Shown piece by piece: positions 1-9,500 of a DNA stretch of 64,000 nt. This DNA is from Saprospiraceae bacterium (GTDB lineage: Bacteria > Bacteroidota > Bacteroidia > Chitinophagales > Saprospiraceae). Within the stretch, counting starts at the first letter, position 1. Each line of letters starts with the position of its first letter. Location: contig JANQLV010000043.1 in the NCBI GenBank assembly GCA_028280415.1, positions 62,001-126,000 of the forward strand, written 5' to 3'. The notes under the pieces are model-generated. The model saw only the letters and a program-made list of their open reading frames with translations, ran no database searches and was not told the origin of the DNA. The position numbers and the translations under genes are program-made.

Positions 1-2
1 AA

Positions 3-473
3 GGGAGTCCTTTGGTGGTTGATCCTGCGGAAGCCAACCAGCTCATTCAAAATCACCTGAAAGCCATTGCTCAAGCCAAACATGGAAAGAATCTGGAAGA
101 GGGTGCTGCTTTCCTTGCCAAGAATGGGGAACGTTCTGAAGTGACGACTTTGCCCAGTGGTTTACAGTATGAAGTTTTAAAAGCCAGTGAAGGACCAAAA
201 CCATTAGCAACAGATAAAGTAACCACGCATTATCACGGAACATTGATTGACGGAAGCGTGTTCGATAGTTCAGTACAAAGAGGCCAACCAGCTACTTTTC
301 CGGTAAATGGGGTAATTGCCGGATGGGTGGAAGCATTACAATTGATGTCTGTTGGTTCAAAATGGCGTTTGTATGTACCTCATAACCTGGCTTATGGGGA
401 GCAAGCAGCCGGTGAAATGATCAAGCCTTTTTCTACCCTGATCTTTGATGTGGAATTGATTCAGATAAATTAA
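3..473 (+). CDS. FKBP-type peptidyl-prolyl cis-trans isomerase (3' part)
   Basis: The reading frame is open to the left edge, so the true start lies outside the window; the TTG at 12 is not a believable start. The visible part begins with a helical, Ala/Gln-rich stretch like the dimerisation domain of Mip/FkpA proteins. From about residue 50 a full FKBP domain follows, with VTTHYHGTLIDGSVFDSS, the RGQPATFPVNGVIAGWVEAL segment and a LAYGEQ loop. Proteins of this family fold periplasmic or outer-membrane proteins by isomerising Xaa-Pro bonds. Location outside the cytoplasm is inferred from the family, because the signal peptide is not visible. The next gene, trmD, is about 100 bp downstream on the same strand. 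Confidence 0.9.
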   Translation, partial: GSPLVVDPAEANQLIQNHLKAIAQAKHGKNLEEGAAFLAKNGERSEVTTLPSGLQYEVLKASEGPKPLATDKVTTHYHGTLIDGSVFDSSVQRGQPATFPVNGVIAGWVEALQLMSVGSKWRLYVPHNLAYGEQAAGEMIKPFSTLIFDVELIQIN

Positions 474-574
474 TACAGCTTGTAAAACTCAAAAATTGAA
501 ATCCCAAATTCCGGATATAGGAGAACCTGTTCGTGGAATTTGGGATTCCAGATTAAAAGTTTTTGACTCAAAAA

Positions 575-1273
575 ATGCGTATAGATATCATTACTGTCTT
601 ACCGGAGCTTTTGCGAAGTCCTTTTGAGCATTCAATAATGAAACGCGCTCAGCAAAAGGGACTTCTGGAGGTAATAACCCATGACCTTCGCGAATTTGGT
701 CTTGGTAAACATCGCCAGGTGGATGATTATCAATATGGTGGTGGCGCTGGTATGGTGATGATGGTTGAACCTTTAGCCAATTGTATCGAGCATCTACAAC
801 AGGAGCAAAAGTACGATGAGATTATTTATCTGACACCTGATGGCGAACAGTTAAATCAAAGCATTTCCAATCAATTATCACTAAAAGAAAAACTCCTTTT
901 GATTTGTGGGCATTATAAAGGTATTGACGAACGGATTCGCCAAAATTATGTAACCAAAGAGATTAGCATTGGCGATTATGTATTGTCAGGCGGGGAACTG
1001 GCAGCAGCCGTATTAGTCGATTCCATTGGCCGGTTGATCCCGGGCGTTCTAAATGATGAAACCTCGGCTCTCTTCGATTCTTTTCAGGACGACCTGCTTG
1101 CCCCTCCGGTTTATACCCGTCCTGCCGAGTACAATGGCTGGAAAGTTCCCGATATACTGCTTTCCGGTAATGATGCAGCCATTGATCAATGGCGCTATGA
1201 GCAATCACTGGAAAGAACTAAAATACGCAGACCCGATTTGTTTGAAGGAGATAAGACCACAGGGGAATCGTAG
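575..1273 (+). CDS. trmD: tRNA (guanine-N1)-methyltransferase TrmD
   Basis: TrmD methylates G37 of tRNAs next to the anticodon using S-adenosylmethionine and prevents +1 frameshifting. I start it at the ATG at 575, giving [13 protein letters not shown], the normal TrmD beginning; an in-frame TTG at 563 would add only four residues. The 232-aa length fits the family. The conserved [13 protein letters not shown] segment lies near residues 51-64, and the trefoil-knot SAM-binding segment [18 protein letters not shown] is near residues 132-150, followed by RLIPGVL. Many bacteria have trmD beside rimM and rpsP; here its left neighbour is an FKBP gene, and it converges with the next gene on the right. 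Confidence 0.97.
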   Translation: MRIDIITVLPELLRSPFEHSIMKRAQQKGLLEVITHDLREFGLGKHRQVDDYQYGGGAGMVMMVEPLANCIEHLQQEQKYDEIIYLTPDGEQLNQSISNQLSLKEKLLLICGHYKGIDERIRQNYVTKEISIGDYVLSGGELAAAVLVDSIGRLIPGVLNDETSALFDSFQDDLLAPPVYTRPAEYNGWKVPDILLSGNDAAIDQWRYEQSLERTKIRRPDLFEGDKTTGES

Positions 1274-1339
1274 CTAAAAGAGCTTGTCAAGCCGGGCGCG
1301 AGTAAAATGAAATTTGAAAAAGCAAAAACAGTTTGAAAC

Positions 1340-1951
1340 TTAAAATTCTTTTCGAAGAAAAACACCATAATTATCATCCGTAAATATAAAATCATTTCCA
1401 AGTTCGGCAAGATTAGCGGCTAAACCGAATTGATAACTTTTATAATCGAGACCAACTCTTAATCGCTGAATACTCGCCAAATGATCTTCTTTTTTAAAAG
1501 CTGTAAATAATTCAAATGAGGTATATACTTTCCATCGCTCATTGATGGCCGGACGATACCTGATTATAGAAAACCAACTGTAAGCACCTTCATCCGTAAG
1601 ACTCAGTGACAGAATACCAAAGAATGTAAACTGCTTATTCTTTTTTAAAAAATGAAGCCCTCCATCCACATTGGAACCAAAATTATTCATTCGGCCTATA
1701 ACACTTATTCCCAGCCCCGGTTTAGTTGTATAGTTTAAGTAAGCCGCCGAGAAAAAGCTCACCTGATCTTCATCGTAGGTAACCTGAGCTCTGGTTCTGC
1801 TAAAAATCGTAAAGCGATATTTTGAATCGAAGTTTTTCAGGAATTGTATATCACTAAAAAAATACGCATTCCCGGGAAACAGCTCAACGCTCTGACTTTT
1901 CAAAGCAAAAAATAAATATAGAAAGCAAATCGTAAGTCCAAACTTTTTCAT
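1340..1951 (-). CDS. Predicted exported outer-membrane beta-barrel-like protein
   Basis: I do not recognise a named family. The 203-aa protein starts with a short cleavable-looking signal peptide (MKKFGLTICFLYLFFALKSQ). The rest is a series of amphipathic strands rich in aromatic residues (YRFTIFSRTRAQVTY, GLGISVIGRMNNFG, QFTFFGILSLSL, WKVYTSFELFTAF, YQFGLAANLAEL) and ends in Phe, as expected for a small outer-membrane barrel. Alternating polar and hydrophobic residues support this, but the barrel is an inference. It converges with trmD, with 66 bp between the stops, and lies downstream of the DJ-1-like lipoprotein gene on the same strand, separated from it by a hairpin. Confidence 0.7.
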   Translation of the reverse strand: MKKFGLTICFLYLFFALKSQSVELFPGNAYFFSDIQFLKNFDSKYRFTIFSRTRAQVTYDEDQVSFFSAAYLNYTTKPGLGISVIGRMNNFGSNVDGGLHFLKKNKQFTFFGILSLSLTDEGAYSWFSIIRYRPAINERWKVYTSFELFTAFKKEDHLASIQRLRVGLDYKSYQFGLAANLAELGNDFIFTDDNYGVFLRKEF

Positions 1952-1973
1952 AAAATAAGCTATTGGTTGAATA

Positions 1974-2009
1974 CCCTTATCAGACCAGCTTTTGAGTATC
2001 TGATAAGGG
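1974..2009 (-). terminator. 11-bp perfect hairpin downstream of the DJ-1 lipoprotein gene
   Basis: CCCTTATCAGA (1974-1984) and TCTGATAAGGG (1999-2009) are perfectly complementary with a 14-nt loop. It sits just after the stop of the leftward gene ending at 2037. No long U-tract follows, so termination is likely but not certain; it could instead protect mRNA ends. Confidence 0.5.
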
Positions 2010-2036
2010 ATTTGTTATAAACAAGCTATTCGATTT

Positions 2037-2921
2037 CTACTCATTTAGCGCCTCGATCACCAACTGAGCAGCAGCAGCTCCGGAGTTTTGTTGCTGCCCT
2101 GTAATGAGATTTCCATCTTTGATAGCGTATGGAGTAAACGGAGGTTTGACCACGAAATTGGTTTCCGCTATTTTTCGTGCATTATCTTCAATGCGGTAAG
2201 GTTGGATTTTTTGTCCCAAGGCCTGATCGGCAATATCCTCTTCACTATTGGCAAAGCCGGTCCAGGTTTTCCCTTTAACTAATAAGTCTCCATTCGATAA
2301 TTTTGTATCTGTCAAAATCGTTGTGGAATGACAAACCGCAGCACTGGGTTTACCGGTTTCATAAAAATTGGCGAAAAAATCCATTAGTTCCTGATTTCCT
2401 TTAAAGGTATACATTGGAGCTTGTCCACCAACCAGGAATACGGCCTGGAAATCATCCGGATTAACTTCACTAAGTTTGACCGTTGTTTCCGTTTGTTGCA
2501 TTAGCTCTGGCGTATTGATAAAACCCATACTGATCAAATCTCCCGCGGACCATTTGCTTTCATCACGTGGATCACTATAAGCATCAAATTCAATCTTTCC
2601 TCCCTGTGGACTAGCAATTACTACCTCAAACCCCGCTTCTGTAAATTCTTTATAGGGATGCGTTAGTTCTGCCGCCCAACAACCAATCGGCCAACCCGTT
2701 TGCTTGGAAACAGCCGGATTCGATGCGATCATTAATATCTTTTTCTTTGCTCCGCTTTGCTCATTGTGACCATATGCATGACCTACAATTTCTTTAATTG
2801 ATGATTCCATTTTATCAGTTTTATCAGTTTTTAATTCATCAGAAGTTGTTTGGCAGGAGGATACATTTAGTCCTATAAGCGCCAATATGACCATTAGATT
2901 AATTCTCATTTTTAAATTCAT
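2037..2921 (-). CDS. DJ-1/PfpI-family (Hsp31-like) lipoprotein
   Basis: This is a type 1 glutamine amidotransferase-like protein of the DJ-1/ThiJ/PfpI superfamily, in the larger Hsp31-like class that includes glyoxalase III and chaperone-type members. The N-terminus is a lipoprotein signal with Cys23 after LNVSS, so the protein is expected at the periplasmic side of a membrane. The nucleophile-elbow cysteine is Cys197 in AAVCHSTTIL. A GWPIGCWAAELTHPY segment near the N-terminus supplies the Glu seen in this class, and LVGGQAP precedes the elbow. The usual GGHG motif reads GGQAP, a deviation that may alter activity. The substrate is unknown. A second, shorter DJ-1 lipoprotein lies at 25171-25920. 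Confidence 0.85.
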   Translation of the reverse strand: MNLKMRINLMVILALIGLNVSSCQTTSDELKTDKTDKMESSIKEIVGHAYGHNEQSGAKKKILMIASNPAVSKQTGWPIGCWAAELTHPYKEFTEAGFEVVIASPQGGKIEFDAYSDPRDESKWSAGDLISMGFINTPELMQQTETTVKLSEVNPDDFQAVFLVGGQAPMYTFKGNQELMDFFANFYETGKPSAAVCHSTTILTDTKLSNGDLLVKGKTWTGFANSEEDIADQALGQKIQPYRIEDNARKIAETNFVVKPPFTPYAIKDGNLITGQQQNSGAAAAQLVIEALNE

Positions 2922-3428
2922 TTTTGGTTAAATAACTAGATCAATGATGTCGTAATATTACAATCAATTGAAACAATTGTCAGTATACTTACCGAGATGT
3001 GCTATACTAACTTCTGCGAAAGGAACATGATAATCACACAAATACACATATGATATTTTTACAACCATTACTTAAATAATGCGCTGCATTCAGATATTGG
3101 AACAGTATTATTGATTATGGATAGGTTTGTAAAATCATGTTTTTAATATTTTCTATTGACTCATTGAGGTCGTATTTCATTTTTAATACTAAAAGAAAAT
3201 ATTAACTGAGTAAAAATATATTTTAAACAAAAATGCTCTCCCTTTTATCTGCCTCAGTTTCACCACTGCCCTCCCTTTATCTCCGTTTATCTACCTCCTT
3301 TGCTCCATATGTCTCTTGTTATCCGTTTATGTTTAATCGTCATTTAATCGAATTCGTATGACCTTTTTAAATTTCCTGTAAAAGGAAAAACAAACATTAT
3401 TTTTATAACCTCAAAAAAATTATTAAAA
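2922..3428. other. Intergenic stretch with a pyrimidine-rich TTTATC repeat
   Basis: No gene is visible. The stretch 3238-3335 is pyrimidine-rich and repeats TTTATC or TTATC about every 10-30 bases, each followed by short variants such as TGCC, TCCG or TACC. A short hairpin (TTTCCT/AGGAAA) lies near 3371-3387, before the rightward 150-aa gene. The stretch separates two divergent genes and so should hold promoters for both; I cannot place them with confidence. Confidence 0.4.
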
Positions 3429-3881
3429 ATGGGACAAGCACAAACAAGAACAGTCAATGGAACTGTTTACATCATCAATCTTACTGGAAATCCTTTAACT
3501 TTAACTGAATTTACCTTTACAGACAAAAACTGGATAAATAATAACGATCAGCCATATTTGCAATCGGTTGAGAGTGGTAATGTTTTTTTATATTCTCACG
3601 TGCTGAAGCTTACTGATTTTTCTCATCCAATGATCTTAAATTATCAGCAAGGAAGTTATAATTATACTATAAATCTTTCCGGGACAAATTGGTTTGGTTC
3701 GTCCAGTATATATCATTATCCGGATCAAAATTCAGATTTACGTTTACTTCTGGTAGGCACAGATGATAGTGGGAGTAATGCCAGCATAATGCTTCAATAT
3801 AGAGAAGTTGGAAATACTGAATGGAATTTTTCAACGGATAGCAGTAAAGTCTTGAGTCAATCAAGTATAAACAATAACTAA
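3429..3881 (+). CDS. Orphan 150-aa beta-rich protein
   Basis: I do not recognise this protein. It starts MGQAQTRTVNGTVYIINLTG and has no signal peptide, membrane segment or T9SS tail. The composition is Asn/Ser/Thr-rich with alternating strands (TVYIINLTGNPLTLTEFTF, YNYTINLSGTNWFG, ASIMLQYREVGNTEWNF) and predicts an all-beta sandwich. Small cytosolic lectins and aegerolysin-type proteins share this look, but I see no diagnostic motif. It is a single-gene unit: it diverges from the DJ-1 lipoprotein gene and is closed by a good terminator at 3912-3950. Confidence 0.75.
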   Translation: MGQAQTRTVNGTVYIINLTGNPLTLTEFTFTDKNWINNNDQPYLQSVESGNVFLYSHVLKLTDFSHPMILNYQQGSYNYTINLSGTNWFGSSSIYHYPDQNSDLRLLLVGTDDSGSNASIMLQYREVGNTEWNFSTDSSKVLSQSSINNN

Positions 3882-3911
3882 ACAATTTTGCTGAATTGAT
3901 TTAATAAAATG

Positions 3912-3950
3912 CGAGTCATCCGAATTTTAAGATGGCTCGTTTTTCGTTTT
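3912..3950 (+). terminator. Rho-independent terminator, possibly bidirectional
   Basis: CGAGTCATC (3912-3920) pairs with GATGGCTCG (3931-3939), nine pairs with one G-U, followed by TTTTTCGTTTT. It ends the 150-aa gene. The opposite strand also has T-rich sequence after the stem, so it may also stop the leftward gene that ends at 4004. Confidence 0.85.
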
Positions 3951-4003
3951 CCAGATAGGTTAGGATTAACTCAATATTATCTTTTAGACTTACTTAATCC
4001 AAG

Positions 4004-5581
4004 CTAATCTATCAATAATAAATGATCCCATGCCAGTGCCTGATTAGATTGATCCAGCAAATAGACATTAAAAACTCCCGTATTCAGATCAGGAAGTTCA
4101 AGATATAGGGAAGTTTGAAAATCGAATTGTATTTGATAAACAATTTGTCCGGCTGTATTATACAGTACCAGAGATCGTGCTGTCGGCCATTCGTTTAGAT
4201 CAAGTTTCACATAATCAGTTGCCGGATTAGGGCTAAGGTTTAAAAAGGGGAGCTTTTTATTATTATCATGGTTAGCACTGGAGTCGAGAGGCATTAATGC
4301 AATATCAAAAACAAGACTATCACAAGCCATTAAATCAATTTCAATTGTCTGGGCTTCATATCCATCAGCATTAACAGAAAGATTCAGCATTTGAGGAAGT
4401 CCTCCCCATTTGAAGCTACCCTCAAAATTAGTGTGTAATGTATCTCCGGTTTCCAATACAAGGACTTCTACATTGGTTAAAGGTATTTCTGTAAGTGCTT
4501 CTACTACCCTTGCATAAATTCGCCCGGCCTTTGCATTATTAAATGTCCAGACATAGAGGCCATCTTCCCGGTTGCCTCCGATAATCTTTCCAGAGGGCAA
4601 AAAAGGGCAAGCTGACCATAATCCACGAAAGCCCCCACTCTCCCCTTCCCAGGTATCGTAGTAAGCCACTTCGACCGGCAGTTCCGGATCGTACAGATCA
4701 ACAACGCGAATACCCTCGGTATTATGAGATACAAAAGCATAATTTCCACGAATGTAGGGATTATGAGCCAGGCTTTCCAGGTTGGCTGTCCAACTCGCAA
4801 CCTCAGTAATATCATTGAGGTCTTCGATATTATAAATTCTGGCTAAGGTACCATCCCGTTCCGCAGCAACCATCAAATAGCGATCATCTTCTGTCATCCA
4901 GGCACTATGCGTATTTCCATCAAAATGATCTACCCGCTCTATCAGCACCGGATTTGATCGATCAGAAATATCGAGTATATCTATCGTAGATTCATAAAAG
5001 GCCGCCCCAAATAAGAGATCACCTTTTACAAAACAATCGTGGATATAATAACCAGGTTCATAGAGTCCAACTTCAACTGGATTAACCGGATCAGAGATAT
5101 CCAGAATATGTACACCATCGGTTTCCTCCGTTCCACTAACATAAATGTAGGGGTCATTAGAGTAAACATCCTTTTGCAGGATATGGCCACGAGTAAAAGT
5201 AAGATCATAAGTGTTCACTAAGCGGATACTATCCGGTAAATATTGTAAATCAATGATTTGCAAACCAGTACTATCGCTATTGCCTTCTGTGGTCACATAA
5301 GCATAGTGTCCAAAAACGGTAATCTCCCGCCAGTTGGACTCCGGGCCACTGACAAAACCCAGTTCTTCTATATCAGATTCATCAATTCCATAAGCTGCCG
5401 TACCTGTCCTGGTACCGAGCAAAGCATATTCATTTCCAATATCATCTATATATACCCAACAACCAGAATACCTGGAATCACCGCGATGAAACTGCCCAAA
5501 CAATTCCATATTCAAAGCCGTCTGAGCAGTTGAAGAGAGATAAGAAAACAAACAGAATACCAGTACTATTCTAAAAAGCAT
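4004..5581 (-). CDS. LVIVD-repeat (choice-of-anchor B type) secreted protein with T9SS type A tail
   Basis: The 525-aa protein has a signal peptide ending near STAQ. Residues about 30-345 form a beta-propeller of LVIVD repeats, visible in the recurring pattern GLQIIDLQYL, GVHILDISDPVNPVEVG, TIDILDISDRSNPVLIE and GIRVVDLYDPELPVEVA. A carboxypeptidase-regulatory-like beta-sandwich follows (about 358-425, with a TLHTNFEGSFKWGGLP turn). The last 80 residues are a T9SS type A sorting domain: LNLSPNPATDYVKLDL, then LYNTAGQIVYQ and GVFNVYLLD. It should be exported by Sec, moved through T9SS and fixed to the surface or released. Its ligand is unknown. It is monocistronic as far as can be seen, with about 930 bp of non-coding DNA upstream. 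Confidence 0.92.
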   Translation of the reverse strand: MLFRIVLVFCLFSYLSSTAQTALNMELFGQFHRGDSRYSGCWVYIDDIGNEYALLGTRTGTAAYGIDESDIEELGFVSGPESNWREITVFGHYAYVTTEGNSDSTGLQIIDLQYLPDSIRLVNTYDLTFTRGHILQKDVYSNDPYIYVSGTEETDGVHILDISDPVNPVEVGLYEPGYYIHDCFVKGDLLFGAAFYESTIDILDISDRSNPVLIERVDHFDGNTHSAWMTEDDRYLMVAAERDGTLARIYNIEDLNDITEVASWTANLESLAHNPYIRGNYAFVSHNTEGIRVVDLYDPELPVEVAYYDTWEGESGGFRGLWSACPFLPSGKIIGGNREDGLYVWTFNNAKAGRIYARVVEALTEIPLTNVEVLVLETGDTLHTNFEGSFKWGGLPQMLNLSVNADGYEAQTIEIDLMACDSLVFDIALMPLDSSANHDNNKKLPFLNLSPNPATDYVKLDLNEWPTARSLVLYNTAGQIVYQIQFDFQTSLYLELPDLNTGVFNVYLLDQSNQALAWDHLLLID

Positions 5582-6514
5582 AAGTCTGGGAACTTGGTTT
5601 TTAACAAAATTGAAAAATTAATACCAATTTCATCGGATTCAATATCTAGAATTTAGACAAGTAGAAAACACTAGACAACATTAAAATTGTGGGATAAACT
5701 CCGGGCAAGGACTATTTACTATCTTTTAAGCTAACTGTTACCTTTATATACAGGACCGAGCTCCTTGGCTGAGGCATATTTATACAATAGGTCAATTATA
5801 TTCATTTCTAGCCCATATTGAGGTGATTTTAGCAGAATCAATTGACTAAAAAGCTGAAAAATCCAAGCCAGATAAGGCCTTCAGAAGAAAAAAAATGAAA
5901 AACTTGAATCAAAAAGGATAGTGTAGCGTAGAACAGGGCGGTATAGAGCCAATTTGGGATTAAAATAACTAGAGACAATCAAAAAAAATTAAATTTTGGG
6001 TGAAAATTAAATTTTATTGCTACCTTTATCGAGAAATTAAAGGAACAGATTGAAAAAACATTTATAAGTTTCAATCAAAAATCACCTCAATTTCACACTT
6101 CTATGAGAATTCACGAATAATCGATGCTTTAAAAGTAAACATCCTCCGATGGAGTTGTGCTATGACATTTTAAGGCGGCTTTAAATAATACCATTCCCAT
6201 TAGGTGTTATTTCTTTCAGAACAATCACCTATCTATAGAATCTCTAAACTAAAGATTTCCAAATTCGCTTATACGATTTGGTTTTGCTATAATAATCAAA
6301 TAGCATTGCTCCAGTTGAATCACTAAAAACCGAACTATTTCAAAGTAAAAGAGCTTTGAGATCTTTATATATAATCTGGCAGATTGGTCTTTTTGGTCTA
6401 ATTTTTTTGACCCTTTGCCAAGCATTTGAAATTTATGGTTTCAAATTCATATTGATTAATACTTATTAAATAACAAGTTATACATAATTATTTTTAACAT
6501 CCAAAAACAGAATT
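5582..6514. other. Long AT-rich intergenic region between divergent surface-protein genes
   Basis: No gene is supported here. The region separates the divergent LVIVD protein and the first giant adhesin. The only signal I can mark is a Bacteroidota-type promoter candidate at 5995-6028; if real it would give a leader of nearly 480 nt for the adhesin mRNA. Confidence 0.4.
5995..6028 (+). promoter_or_regulatory. Candidate Bacteroidota sigma-A promoter
   Basis: TTTG at 5995-5998 and TACCTTTA at 6021-6028 (one mismatch to the TAnnTTTG -7 box) are spaced by 22 bases, close to the known 19-21. It would drive the gene at 6515 with a very long leader. AT-rich DNA makes chance matches common. Confidence 0.3.
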
Positions 6515-9500
6515 ATGGTATCGATTATTACATCCCTGAACAAATCGGTTCAGAACGTTCTCATGAAAGCCATAGAAAAACAAAAAACGCGAAAAGCCCT
6601 ATTATCGATATGTGCTGTTGCTGTTTTTCTATTTTTGGGGAATTTTGGGTTTAGCCAGACTGCACCTACTTTTACAGTTTGTCCTGGCTTCCCCGGACTT
6701 ATCCTTCCAGCCGGTGACGGCGGGCTTACATTAAACAGCTCCAATATACCTAGTCTTTTAGGTGTAACGGCTGTTGATCCTGACGGCGCAGAAACTATTA
6801 CTTATTCTGCCAGTCCTTCTTCTATTACCTGTGCCGATATCGGACCTGGTTTTTCAATTGCAATCACTGCTACAGATAGCGACGGTGCAGATGTTTGTAA
6901 CATCACTGTAGACATATTTGACGGAGGTCCTTTTGCCAATTGTAATGACATTACGGTTGAATTGGATGCCGGTGGTATGTATACACTAGATGCCGCAGAT
7001 GAAATGGCTTTATCTGCCGGAAGTTCTGCTTGTACCGGTATTGCTAGTGTAACCGTATCCCAGGATATGTTTGATTGTACGGATATTGGAGCGCCAATCC
7101 AGGTAACGGTTACAGTGGAAGATAATAATACAGCTACCGCTTTTTGTCTTGCCAATATTACTGTAGTTGATGATCCTCCGGTAGCGGCTTGTGTGGCACC
7201 ATTCAACCTGCCACTTGATGGTTCCGGTAATGCCAGCATTACCACAGGAGACATTGATAATGGCAGTACTGAAGGTTCTTGTAGTGCCGGTGGACCAAGC
7301 TTATCCTTAAATACAATGGATTTTGATTGTATGGATATCGGACCAAATACCGTAACGCTTACAGTGACGGATGATTTTGGTCAGACAGCTACTTGTTCTA
7401 CTACTGTCACCGTACAGGATAATGATCCTCCGGTTGCTAATTGTAATAATATTACTGTGGCCCTGGATGCTTCCGGGAATTATACTCTGACGGCTTCTGA
7501 CCTTTCAGATTTGTCTAGTGGAAGTACGGATAATTGTTCTTTTACCACTTCCAGCAGCCAGACTTCTTTTGACTGTTCAGATGTACCATCGGCAGTTACG
7601 GTAACTGTAACGGTTTCCGATGGAACTAATTCAGATAACTGTATGGCAGATATTACGGTGGAGGACAATATAGCACCAACTGTAAACACTTGTCCTGCAG
7701 ATATTACAGTAAATAACGATGTGGGCAATTGTTCTGCAGTTGTGAATTATGCTACCCCTACTTTTGACGATAACTGCGGTGGTACCGGACAGACCGGTTC
7801 TCTAACCATGGGACTAGCTTCGGGTAGTGCTTTCCAGCTTGGAACAACAACAGTTATCTATACCTTTACCGATGCAGGAGGAACCGATGTAACTTGTACC
7901 TTTGATGTGACGGTAAATGATACCGAAGCTCCTTCAGTGGATAATGATCCTGGTAATCAGGCTCAGAATAATGCAGCCAGCCAATGTGAGGCAACTGTTT
8001 CCTGGCCAACAATAACAGGCTCAGATAACTGCCCGGGTACAGTAACGGTTACTTACGATGCAGAGGATCCCAAAGGAAACAGCATCACTATTCTCACTGC
8101 CGGAGGTAATGATTTTGCAGATTTTCCGGTTGGAGAGTCCACTGTAAATTACGAGCTTGAAGATGCAAACGGAAATACTACTCCCGGATCATTTTTAGTA
8201 AATATCGTTGATAATGAGGCTCCTAGTATTATTTGTCCTCCTGCTACAGATATTTTCTTTTCTGATTGTAATGCTGCCAATGAAATGGTTCCTGATTTTC
8301 GTGGCAATGCTTCCATTAGTGATAACTGTACAGGCTTTTCTGTAACTCAATCTCCGGCACCGGGTACATTGCTTTCTGCTATTTCTACTCCGGCTGATGG
8401 TGAAATGTTCAACGTTATGCTTACGGTTACGGATGGTTTTGCAAATAACCTTTCAGATAACTGTTCATTTACAGTTACTTTAAATCAGGATGATGCTCCA
8501 CAGCCTACCATTTCTGGTGCAGTGCTTCCAACAATTACTTCTGATTGTGGCCCATTGACGATTGATGCACCAACTGCAGTTGATGAATGTGGTAATTTAA
8601 TCTGTGGTGAGCCATTCCCTGGTGGTATTGCCAACCAGGTAGGTCCTGCTTGTGGAGCGGGTGTCGGACCTTGTGTTCCGATTGTAGAAACCAATACTAC
8701 CAGAGTAACTTTACCTGATAATACACCAGGAGGAGTTACCAGTATCATTAATATACCTTCAGGTTCTAATGGAATTATTGAAGATGTAAACGTATCCTTA
8801 GAAATAACTCACACCTGGGTAGGCGATTTGAGAATTACTCTTGAATCACCAAACGGTACTGTTGTTGAACTACAGGATCGACCGGGTTCACCGGCAACCA
8901 ATTTTGGTTTTGGTTGTGCGCAGGACAATCAGAATGTTACTTTTGATGATGAGCTAGGTACAAGTACTGTTGAAAATATTTGTAATACTTCTTTCACCGG
9001 TTTTGATAACCCTGGTCCACCTTATGCAATTGAAGGTACATTCGACTCTGAAAATCCATTAGCTGCATTCATTAGTGAAACTACTGCCGGAGACTGGATA
9101 TTAACGGTTTCCGATAATGCTGCTGGAGACTTTGGATTCCTTGAAGGTTGGGAAATTGAAATTTGTACCAGTGCAGGTTCTAACACCGTTTCTCAATACG
9201 AATTCCCGGTTGGAACTCATAATATTACCTGGGTTTATGATGATGGTAGTGGAAATACTTCTAGCCAGCTACAAACTATTGACTTATCCGAAGATACTGA
9301 GGCTCCAATGTTTTCTTGTAATAATACTACCGTTACATTGGATGCAAGTGGAAATGGTTCTATAACTGCTACCGATATTTACGGTCTGGCCGGTGCAACG
9401 GATAACTGTACGGATGTTGCTGATTTATTAGTCAACCTTAGCCAAAGTAATTTTGACTGTAGTGATGTAGGTATTCAATCAGTTACCCTTAATGTAACGG

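Noticed and set aside
963-1208. Leftward reading frame inside trmD
   Set aside because: It is fully antisense to a well-conserved gene, has no family resemblance and no start context of its own.
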